Assembly: GCF_000003605.2 (NCBI RefSeq) | Contig: NW_003120919.1 | Span: 511,985 to 543,170, forward strand | From: Saccoglossus kowalevskii | Lineage: Eukaryota > Hemichordata > Enteropneusta > Harrimaniidae | Direction of reading: 5' to 3' | DNA: 31,186 bases | Part shown: positions 22,076 through 31,186 of the stretch, in pieces | How positions within the stretch are numbered: position 1 is the stretch's first letter | How the letters are laid out: each line of letters begins with the position of its first letter | Program-made: the position numbers and the translations under genes | Notes under the pieces: generated by a model | The model's database searches: none | Told to the model about the DNA's origin: nothing | The model's input: only the letters and a program-made list of their open reading frames with translations

Positions 22076-22348
22076 CAAATGTCAGGACAAGTTAGTACGT
22101 GTGGTATCTCATCCACCAGATCCAAAACTAAACTGGCAAAATATGGTGTCAGCGGAGATTTGAATACTGATTACTCAAGACGGGACATTTCAGAGGGAAT
22201 CAGAAGCGCTCATAAAAGTCTTGGCTGTACAAGCAGTTTGACTGGCACAGTCAGATCTTGCAAAAAAACATGTCAAACATGCTCACTGGTGCAACCACTA
22301 ACTACTGAAAAACAGTATTTATTTGTATTCTATGATTGTCTTCTTGAG
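22076..22348 (+). CDS. Candidate internal exon, 91 codons, phase 0-0, unknown Cys-rich product
   Basis: The frame is open from 22013 to 22402. Within it, GACTTTTTTTTTTGAG ends at 22075 as a pyrimidine-rich splice acceptor, and TTGAG|GTAACC gives a donor at 22349. The bounded segment is 273 nt, exactly 91 codons, beginning QMSGQVSTCGISSTRSKTKL and containing RSCKKTCQTCSLVQ near its middle to end. Base composition is less AT-rich than its flanks. I recognise no family. It could belong to a gene whose other exons lie outside the window, or be chance. There is no matching neighbour exon here. Confidence 0.3.
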
Positions 22349-22459
22349 GTAACCAAGAGGTGCAGTAGAGAGGGAGTGGTTCATGACAATAGTCCCTCAT
22401 AAAATTGAGTGATATAATTCTATAAAAGTATATGTTGTGTGCAGTATGGAAATGTGAAA

Positions 22460-22486
22460 GGGAGGGGGGAGGGAGGGATATATAAA
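22460..22486 (+). promoter_or_regulatory. G-quadruplex motif followed by TATA-like box
   Basis: GGGAGGGGGGAGGGAGGG (22460-22477) has four G runs separated by single A, fitting the standard quadruplex pattern. TATATAAA follows at 22479-22486. It lies about 110 bp downstream of the candidate exon. Promoter activity is only a suggestion. Confidence 0.35.
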
Positions 22487-23573
22487 CTTTTTATTACTCT
22501 TAGTCTTGCTTGCCTAATCCATACAAGAAGACAATTAAATTGGAAAGAAACCACTCTTGTTATTTTTTATGATAAAAATCACAAAACTTTTTGATACTTA
22601 TAATCTCTAACTTAAAAGTTAAAGATGGATGGATAAGGAGACCTGTGATAAAATAAATTACATTTATTGAGTTTTTGACAATTAAACGTGATCATGTATC
22701 ATTATAGTTAGGATAAGAGGTGAGCAAAATGTAGGGCAAGTTTGTCATTGCCTTGAATCAACTACTGTGTATCTTAGCATATCATACGGTGATTGAAACT
22801 GAAATACAGTTTTCCCCTTTTAGCAAACTGAACCAAAATTGATATTTCATGCGTGTTTACATTGGGATGGATGGATGTATGTTTATATTTTCTTGTTGAA
22901 TTTAACTCATTGCCCTGTACAATAGTAGTGTTCAGATTATACCAAGTATGGACTAAGATTTAAACTAATCCCATTTGTTTGCATATGAGCTAGACCTGGT
23001 CGTTCATGTACAAAAGGAAACAGCAGTTAGCACAGGCTAACATGAGCCCAAACTTGTTGCGAATATACAAATCTTCTGTAGTTTTAAATATTATTCAGAA
23101 CAGTAAGCAGAAAGTTCTACATGTCAGTTCTACAGTTATAAAACAATAACATCAACTGAAATAAAAGATTGTAATCCTCACATTCACAAGAATAACGAAT
23201 ATGTCGTACATTAATAGATTCTGACCTCAAATCTGACACCAACAGGTCACACATAATTCACAAAATGAAACCCCACATTTAGAAATACCTACATGTACAA
23301 AATGATTAATCATTTGATTTTGTTTGCCCTTTGAAAATATCCAGGTTCCACGCATTCCAATGTACAAACACCAAAACAGAGTAGCCTGCTACTGTGGTTA
23401 ATATATAGCAGATTTATAATTGAGATTAATTGGATGTCGCCATGACAAAACAGGTTTTAGTTCAAAAAATGTATTGTATGATTGCAATAATATGCACTTA
23501 ACAGGTAGGGAAGGGTGGATCATTTGACATAATTTTTTTTTGCACTAGTTTGATGATTAGCACAGTTGGCTGT
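22487..23573. other. AT-rich non-coding DNA, nothing recognised
   Basis: Short GATG(GATG) runs occur near 22624 and 22865. No gene, RNA or inverted-repeat pair is supported. Confidence 0.45.
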
Positions 23574-23580
23574 CTCCAAC

Positions 23581-23611
23581 CATGGAAGGTAAAAAGAGAG
23601 GAGATAGAACG
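23581..23611 (+). repeat. Left terminal inverted repeat of the 855-bp element
   Basis: 31 bases starting CATGGAAGGTAAAAAGAGAG. It matches the right end except for A instead of G at position 28. The first 11 bases also make the palindrome at 187-206. Confidence 0.9.
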
Positions 23612-24268
23612 CTATTGTTCTCCCTTGTTCGATGATCGTTTCGATTTATTTACTTGGTAAACAATTCCGTAATTGATTACGCAAATAATTAATATTCGGG
23701 TCGGCTCAATTCAAACATGACAACAAGCAAGACAGCAATATAACCATAACCCAACATCTTTCCCTATTTGAGTATTTCAATCATGGACAATAACTGTAAC
23801 AATCGTTAAAATGAAATGAAAAATATGTATTTATATGCTCATATCAGAAAACTGACACAACAATAACTGTTCGTGATCACACCAGGGTTTTAACATCGCA
23901 CCACCTTCCATATGATCACACACACAACGTATTTATAAGTATATTTGTTGTGTCGAGGCGGTAACAAAATGGCGAAACTATTGCGAAAAAATTTTGTTTT
24001 TTCAAACAAGACAAACAAGACAAAGCTTACTCTAAAGTACCTGACATAAAGTCCCACTTGAGCTTTTTGAATACTTCGGGAGACAACCGGGCGTGTAGTT
24101 TTTTCGTCTTTAAAAATGGAACAAGTTTACGTGCAGAGACCGAGCAGCGTATCATCCACTCACGCTGGAAAACAACTGACGAGTGCTTCGTTTCCGGTGT
24201 CGGGCCTTGTCAATGACCTATGACACGTGAACCTTTCTTCCGTCTCTTCACTGATGCGCAGTGCCACT

Positions 24269-24295
24269 CGTGACTGATTTTTTTTTTCAGTCACG
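24269..24295. other. Hairpin with 9-bp perfect stem and all-T loop
   Basis: CGTGACTGA (24269-24277) and TCAGTCACG (24287-24295) form a perfect stem around nine T. It lies inside the 855-bp element. It resembles a palindromic protein site or foldback rather than a terminator in this context. Confidence 0.6.
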
Positions 24296-24404
24296 AAAAA
24301 TGTGAGTTCAGCCCATTTTGCTGAGTTAATAAGCGGTACTATAAACAATAGCAATAAGGCGATATTGTCAGCTTGAAACAAAAGAAATAAATCGGATTAA
24401 AATT

Positions 24405-24435
24405 CGTCCTATCTCCTCTCTTTTTACCTTCCATG
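24405..24435 (-). repeat. Right terminal inverted repeat of the 855-bp element
   Basis: Read on the minus strand from 24435 it begins CATGGAAGGTAAAAAGAGAG and continues in agreement with the left repeat to 31 bases with one difference. Confidence 0.9.
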
Positions 24436-24442
24436 CTCCAAC

Positions 24443-27400
24443 TGAGCTGAAATTCTTCAAAAATAAGTTGTCACCCCCCCCCCTCTCCAATCCTAACACC
24501 CCAAACCCCAATAACCAGAAGATTATTTGTCATAAATGGCAGTTAGCATTTCCTTCTGAAACAGATTAAAAGTCAACCGTTAAGAGGAAAATCCTTACAT
24601 GCAAGCATGAATCCGGTACTTTTTGTTTACATTTTCTTTTTTGCAATGTTGTAGTATTTTTCATTACAAGATTTTTAAGAACTCTTGACTTTCAAATATC
24701 ATTGTAATATTTAATAGGAGATTACTCTTCTTCTCACCCATATTTATTTGAGTGTGGCCCACATAAATGTGTTCACCGTTTACAATAAAGATTTCTCATC
24801 TGATCTGATGAACAAAATGTTGCTGACCTGCAATCTGTTTGCTCACCGTTTACATTCACAAATGACAAAGCAAAAACATTATTCTAACAAGCATTAGAAC
24901 TTATACCAAGTTATATGGTCACATAGCGCATTGTTTGAAAACTTCTCTTATGTATCGTCTTTATGCTAATTGTAAACCAGCCACACTGGTATTTATATGC
25001 AGAGTGTAAACCGGCATTGTATTAACAAGAGATAACTGAACTAACTTTTAAACAGACATCCTGTTAACTACATAACCATGGCTTGACTTTACTGAGACAT
25101 CAAAGGCCATTACCCTAATGCACAAAAAGCTTGCCTTGGTGTGCGTAAAAAAAAAAAAAAAAAATCAGTTTTTCCCTATTAGTATAAGCCAAGCAATTTT
25201 ATCTAACTTTGCCTTGAAAATGGGTACTCTTTAAACTTCAAGTTTAAGCCTCACATAAATACTTCACAACTCATCTCCAATGACGAAGCTGTTACCAATT
25301 CTGATGGAAATTCTCGAGGGAAATACCGGTAAAGACTAGAGTGTTTATTTTGTTTGTCACACGATTGCCACAAAAAAAAATCAATGAGCAAATGACAAAC
25401 AGTTTAGGTAAGAGTTACAAGTGTAAATTGCATGAGGGTGCTTACTCAATTCTGACCAATGGGTTTATGAACTCATGGCGTTTTTTAAACTTGATTCTTG
25501 AGTCACCACAAAATTTGAGGGGGGCTTGAAGAGGGGTTTGAATATGGGTGAAGGCAACTCGGGGGACAATTCACAAAAGGTGTTATAAGTGTATTAGCAT
25601 CCTAAACTGAATTTTATTGCTCGATCAACTCTATTTAGGTTTATCTTATTTCAAACTAGACCTGCTCAATATGTGTGCCAAATTTTAAATGCGTTTAGGT
25701 TCTTGTATTGACCTGTATACGGTTGTTAAATTTAAAATATGCCGACTGGTTCCAAACTAGATCTAAAATAAGGTTAGTTTCAATTTTATATGCATGTATA
25801 TATTCTGTTTAAACAAACAAGAAAACAAACAAACGTATTTTGTAAGTCGAATCATTGCCTACGAATATCTACGAATTAACACCACTGTGCGCATTACGCA
25901 ATGACCGCCACACTTATGCCTCTTGTAAGAATTGCTGGTGTGAACTCAAGATTAGGCGATCCTTATCTTTTTAATTACTAAGCACAATTGTGCAGACATA
26001 ACTTCTCCCAGTGTTCTCCCAGTGAGAACATAATCCAACAATTTTCAAGTTCCAGGATTACTGTATTAGCATCACAGAGTAAACAAATGAAAGCTGAACT
26101 TGTCAACAATGATGAATGCATTTCTATAACTACAAATTGCTTTAAGATCTCCCAAAATACACAGGGATTTCAGATGTATGAATCAACTGTGCTTAAAAGG
26201 TCAATACCGCATTTCACTCATCAATAGAAGCTTGAGATTAATATATGTGTATAAAGACGTAGTGTTAGCAAAGATTTGGTGTACTTAAAATCTCATTGTT
26301 AACTAACATTTCAAGCTTATACGTGAACAATCAATATTTTAGATGCACTTCAAAGATCAAGCTAAGATGACGCTTACTTTTAGTATTTTAACTGATTCAC
26401 TTGACAAGAGTGTGGACTGGGTTGACATTTCAATCCAAGGACTGTACACCTCTCTTACCCTCCCTCAAGTACTGTTCCATCAAAGCAGTTTGGAGAGTGC
26501 AATCAACTTTTTCCACAACCCTATAAATTTGTGGATTTTAGGCCGCTGAACTTATTATTGCTGGTCCAATGCAGCCACTACAGCATTGTCTGAAATGACC
26601 GATATTTATCATTCCATGGTGCACGTCATTGTGGTGGGGGGGGGGTGAAAATTTATGACCACTCTGGGAAAATGTTTTCAGTTTTTTAACTGTCCAGTAC
26701 GCTTGATGGAAAAAGATTAAGACGATATCCAATCCACATTTTTGAACTTCATATATGCATTATTATTTATTACATTCTAATCAATGTCGTGCATCAATAT
26801 TTTATTAATAATGACATGCCATGAAAATTCTTTTATGAACATCATTTACCATGGAAACTCTGAATTCTCCTGATTAGATTGGAGTAAAGTGCAATGTATG
26901 TGTGCAGAGGATTTACTGTTCACTCTGAATTCACAGGGACAAGTCACAAGAGGAAGTTGTAGTAGACCCATGGGGCACACACCACTGTCTGCCAAGTGGT
27001 GTATCATGGGGATAAGCACAAATTTCTTGTGAAGATGCTTTTAGCTCTGCTTTTGACCCCATTACTTTGAATAACCCAATTAACACATTTTCCCCCTAAG
27101 TGTCTTGTCCACTACATCGTTATTCATATGCTAATGATACGCAAATGAATAAGACAATAAAATTACTGATGAATGGGTTCTCACCAACATTAGGGGAGGG
27201 AATCGCATAATGGCACTATGCATATGAACAGAATAAATTCAATCATTTACTCTGCTGCCATGGAAACAAATCCCAGGTACTTGAGGCTTCAAGAATGTCT
27301 ACACATTCAAAATTTATGGCTGCTCCTATCAGATCCTTCTTGCTAAGCATTCCAAATGTACTACTCTACGCCCAAGGCCAAAACACAGGGATTAACACAA

Positions 27401-28105
27401 ACAATCCTTTTGTAAAAAAACATTCTGTGGTATTCTTGAGATAAATAAACAACACTCATTTGATTAGTGTTTTCAAAATTGTCAGATTAAGCAACATTGT
27501 ATTCTAACTTTTTATTATTTGAACTTCTAAACAGTGATGGGGGAATTTCAGGGTATATCTGACCCCCAACTGACAGTAAGTATTTGCACAGTGTATTCAA
27601 ACATGCAGAGTTACATTAATAATATCCCAGATGATAAGTATGAACTGTGTGGTTAAGTCTGATAATATTGAAAACATAAGCTACCAAACAGAAAATAAGC
27701 ATGAAGGGATAATCAGAAAAAGCTTGAACACTGAAACAAACTGGCACAGAACCAACAGGTGGCCAAGATTCATTTGGCCAGTGATTCAGTGATTTCAATT
27801 TTCACTGCTAGGGATGATTTAACGACATTAACGACATGTTAAGATAACATTTTGTGGAAGTTGCCAAAACTTGTCTTTAGAATCCCAGTGGAATTGTCAC
27901 TACTACAACATCACTGCGACTTAATGTCTCCTTAAATTAAAACAGTCTACCATAATGCATTGAACAATAATTTCATCATACTGCAATCTGCTATCAAGGT
28001 CACAAACAATTACAATTATTTCTACTCAAGCGACTCCTTGAAAGACTCGGGAAACTTTCCAAAAACCCATATAGCCCAGACATTGCTGAAACCATCTTTA
28101 GAATT
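24443..28105. other. AT-rich non-coding DNA with homopolymer runs
   Basis: Contains a C10 run (24474-24483), an A18 run (25147-25164) and a G10 run (26636-26645). A repeated TTCTCCCAGTG lies near 26004. A small hairpin ACACCACT-GTCTGCCA-AGTGGTGT lies near 26980. Several short frames have no motif. No gene is supported. Confidence 0.45.
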
Positions 28106-28303
28106 ACTGTGAATGAAAAAGCAACCCAACCAGCAGTACTGCAATGTACCGGTAGCTAACAGTTTTGCAAATAAAATAGAAATATTGATAGTTCAAAAAT
28201 AAAAGTTTGTAATGGTAAACTGATATCAATATAGCTACCTTGTTAGCAAAACAGGAGCTGTATATTGCAACACTGCTGGCTGGGTTGCTTTTTTGTTCAC
28301 AGT
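28106..28303. mobile_element. 198-bp MITE with ~44-bp inverted repeats
   Basis: The left end begins ACTGTGAATGAAAAAGCAAC. The reverse complement of the right end begins ACTGTGAACAAAAAAGCAAC. Both continue CCARCCAGCAGTRYTGCAAT, agreeing at about 38 of 44 positions before gaps appear. The interior is AT-rich without coding capacity. A TA-like context is present at both ends (TTA), but the target duplication is not clean. Confidence 0.8.
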
Positions 28304-30599
28304 TACTACATCAAATGAATAGTCCAATAAACCCACCATGACAGAGGTGTTAAATCAACTGACAATTACCGACATAATGGACATTCACGATTTGAAAACT
28401 TGATCATGCTTTGCAATTTTGCTACAGCGCACTCCATGACACTGTCATATGGTTGTGCTGTTCCACAGCATGTCATTCAAATGGCATTTTGACATATAGC
28501 AATGCAGTAAGCTCACCAAGCTACATTTACCTGCTGCCATCAACACGTAACAAAAAAAGTGCTTCTGTTTAACACTTTGATGCTTTGGGTGAAGTCTACT
28601 TGCAGGAAAGATCCAGCTTTTTTATATCTTGGGTCAGAAACACTGTAAAAACATATTCAGAGCAGAAAACAGTGTTGTAGACCAGTGCACATAATCGGAC
28701 ATGAAATGCTATTCTGAATAAATAAAAAACATGAAAAAAAAGAGCTCGTCAGGCATGGCAGCCAATACCATCAGATATAGTCTACACTGTCCACCAAGTT
28801 GATCAGATAAGTCACCACTATATACATTTGTGTAATAATGATAAAAAGACAAACAGAATCAGATTGCCAAGTACCCACCCCATCTCACAAATATACATGG
28901 GAAAGAAGTTCCTCTATAATTACCTAACAGTAATTAAAAGTAAATACCCACAAGTAAACTAAACAAAGACAACCTGACACTTTCGTTTCAACAGTGAAAA
29001 AAAAATCCACATCTACTCTATAAAATAAGTTTTGATTGATAAAAACAAAATTTAAAGCAGAATGATACATTGTCAGTTATGAAACTCTCATTTTAAATAG
29101 TTAACACTTTGCTGTCAGACAGAATTGGTTAAAGTTAGGGGAGTTCAGCAAGTTTGTAGTATTCAATGAACGCAATGGCACCCCGCTGAGACAGCCAGTG
29201 GGCTTCACTTGTTCCTTTTTACACATTTCACAAACACACAATGAGAGAGAAGTCTTTGTGATCACACTCGCTACCAACTTATTTTGTTCACTGGGCACAA
29301 TTCTACGCATTAGTGCAGGAAAGCCAGTTCATTTATTATTACAAGTTCAGTAATTTAGTTTGAGGGTTAAAGTGAATGCATGCTGTGACAATCAAGATGA
29401 AACAGACAAGGCACATTTTGTTAATAATAGTTTTGCTTCAACACTTGCAAAATTCACAATTAACAATATAGCTAGAATTTAATTTTAGCAACAAAATGTG
29501 TGTTAATATAATTTAATTAAAATTCACTTTGAAAATACATTCATAACTAGTAAGAGAAGGACTGTGAGAAACAGGGGGGAGGGACAATTTTTTTTAAAAA
29601 ACCCAGCACAAATTAAAGAAGATACTGAATTTTTACTTTCTGGGGGTAATTACAAGTAGTTATTTCAGGAAACTTCTTAAAGGAGAAAACAAAACTTCGA
29701 AACTATGGGAAGACCTAATGTGTTGTACATAACATTGAGTTGTTTTGCTCTGCTAAAATTGTTCCCCTTTACAGCAAAAATTGAGGAACACCACTGGTGG
29801 TACTGCATGTGTAACAATGTGGAGAGCAAACAAAGGAAACTATAAGTTGAATGTTCTGAGAACCCTAAAACCTCAGTGAGAATTTGTGAATGAAAAAAAA
29901 ACAAAAATAAATGAAATTAAAATTTTTTTAATCTACCTGAGTAAATACATATCATGCAATTCTGTAGTATATGGAATACAAATTCCTGAACATAACGTTA
30001 CTATGGCAACATGTAAGCAATGAACCCAAAAGAAAAAGGTCAGTTCGTCTTTACATATAGTGTACTAAAAAAAAAATGGTGAATGGACTTGCATAGGCTA
30101 TAAAAATGTTCACCTTAATATGAAAGGTCGGCAAAAAGGTTAAAAACTGGGACATTCATTTTTTTAGCCCTCTGAAAAAGTTCAGGATTCAAACTTTAAA
30201 CCACAATACACTCAAATTAACAGAATAATTGTATTATACTGGTTTAACACTTTTAAAATAACAAACAAATAAAGGGTAGAGTATAACTTTACAGGAGAAA
30301 AAAAATATGCAAGTATTGAAACTCGTGATGGGAGGAGTAGCCAGGAAAAATAAATAATAAACAATCATGTGGTGGACCTGTAGAGCTCTTCAAAGTATCC
30401 AGTAGCCAACTTTTGAAACCTAATACAGCAACCTCAACAGGGGATTCCATTTGTGGTTATTGTTTAATCCAACAGGACTCCAGGTTAATTCAATAGCCTT
30501 AACGTGGGTGTTGGGTTCCATAAAGCATATCAGCATATAATGATATTGTGTCTTGTACAAACAATAATGTCATAATGCAATGTCACGAACCGTAATTTC
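28304..30599. other. AT-rich non-coding DNA, nothing recognised
   Basis: No repeat pair, tandem array, RNA gene or coding exon was recognised. Minus frames at 29101-29310 and 29677-29904 carry no known motif. Confidence 0.45.
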
Positions 30600-31186
30600 A
30601 CGGTAATCGGTGTTGCTATGTTAAATTTGAATCGTGTGCGTTATTTTGATGGTAGACAAGTGTGTTTACACAGCCGCACGGGCGAGACACACGTACTCCT
30701 CGGCAAGACGAACAGGTAGCCGTTTTGCACTTATTACATTTAGAAAACTGGCACGCTATAAAATCCGCATACATGATTTAAATATAAATAATCACAACAC
30801 GCTTCGTTTGCTTGACATTTATTTTTCGCCACAATTCCTGTCAACCGCCAATCTTATCTTATGTTTTCCCTCCATTTTGATCGTTGATAATAACGTTACA
30901 AAAATCACAAACTGTGAGAAGCACTTGTCAGCCTGGGAGCTCCTTCCGGGGTCGACGGTCCGATTAGTTTGCAGTCCAAAACAACTCAACAAGTAAGCAC
31001 ACACTCAGTTAATCACGCAGAAGTGTCCCCAAACTTGCATGCAAGTCGAACGCAGCGTTTCAATAGTGGCAGAGGGTAACACGGCAATTACTAGGTTCGG
31101 GAATTCCCAAAAATGGCGAAGACGTGGGAGGTCACGCAAATTTGCTACTTATTGTATTTTTGTCGCGAACGATAATAAAATCAAAA
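30600..31186 (+). promoter_or_regulatory. CpG-enriched, promoter-like right edge
   Basis: CpG dinucleotides become frequent from about 30620 (for example CAGCCGCACGGGCGAGACAC) to the end, unlike the preceding kilobases. CCAAAAATGGCGAAGACG near 31107 resembles a YY1-type start-proximal site and also supplies an ATG (31113) in good context for a 20-codon frame. CTCAACAA|GTAAGC at 30993 is a strong donor. Together these suggest a rightward first exon or exons continuing past the window. No product can be named. Confidence 0.3.
30634..30992 (+). CDS. Open frame ending at a splice donor, possible first exon, unknown product
   Basis: A frame opens at 30634 (MCVILMVDKCVYTAARARHT) and stays open to AAC AA|GTAAGC, where the stop codon is created only by intron sequence. 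It would encode about 119 codons before splicing. The middle is AT-rich and no domain is recognisable. A minus-strand frame overlaps it (30819-31004). This could equally be 5' untranslated exon or chance. Confidence 0.15.

Larger units (their letters stand above)
23574..24442. mobile_element. 855-bp DNA transposon (non-autonomous) with 31-bp TIRs and 7-bp target duplication
   Basis: The element spans 23581-24435. Its ends are a 31-bp inverted repeat with one mismatch: CATGGAAGGTAAAAAGAGAG at the left and the same on the other strand at the right. CTCCAAC is duplicated exactly at 23574-23580 and 24436-24442. A second, subterminal inverted repeat CGATTTATTT lies at 23642-23651 and 24385-24394. 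The interior is more CpG-rich than the surroundings and has no long frame; small frames start at 23969 (CAAAATGGCG), 24115 (+) and 24381 (-). The CATG tip and inner inverted repeat recall P-type elements, but P elements usually duplicate 8 bp, so the superfamily is open. Confidence 0.85.

Noticed and set aside
24160-24381. Secreted-protein-like minus frame with hydrophobic start inside the transposon
   Set aside because: Short, no known domain, AT-driven hydrophobic codons; no support beyond the open frame.
26976-27004. Possible microRNA hairpin (ACACCACT / AGTGGTGT)
   Set aside because: The perfect stem is only 8 bp with weak extension, too short for a microRNA precursor.

Overview
This is an AT-rich, gene-poor piece of eukaryotic (metazoan) nuclear DNA from a draft assembly; positions 12934-13291 are N. 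There are no operons, ribosome binding sites, rRNA genes or tRNA genes that I can see, and no open reading frame longer than about 180 codons. The combination of several short inverted-repeat transposons, a multi-copy repeat ending in an AGCTCCGCT hairpin, and scattered TAGAGGGC sites fits a marine invertebrate (mollusc, hemichordate, echinoderm or similar). The species cannot be fixed from the sequence, and that placement is inference.

Layout. Both edges look promoter-like because CpG becomes more frequent there. At the left edge (1-330) a possible first coding exon reads leftward off the window. At the right edge (about 30600-31186) there is a possible rightward first exon with a good splice donor, followed by an AAAATGGCG start. 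The roughly 30 kb between them behaves as intergenic or intronic DNA, with three weak coding signals: an isolated phase-0/phase-0 exon candidate (22076-22348), a broken ankyrin-repeat-like fragment on the minus strand (20734-20844), and a 180-codon frame of unknown meaning (12219-12761).

Mobile DNA makes up most of what can be recognised. (a) An 855-bp element at 23581-24435 has 31-bp terminal inverted repeats starting CATGGAAGGTA and an exact 7-bp target duplication. A 20-bp perfect palindrome at 187-206 is made only of the two tips of that same terminus and also sits between exact 7-bp duplications. It reads as an excision scar or extreme deletion of the same family, possibly P-element-like. 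(b) Three full copies (7683-8246, 10938-11448, 17371-17747) and one diverged fragment (16214-16384) belong to a non-autonomous family with internal modules of about 155 bp and a terminal hairpin. (c) Several small inverted-repeat elements (MITEs) lie at 2603-2727, 6040-6226, 12841-13333 (which contains the assembly gap), 17162-17352 and 28106-28303. (d) Two recently expanded tandem arrays lie at 9091-9694 (about 120 bp x 5) and 18365-18533 (42 bp x 4).

No pathway or gene cooperation can be inferred. The best observation in the window is the matched pair of full-length element and footprint with identical tips and identical 7-bp duplications.
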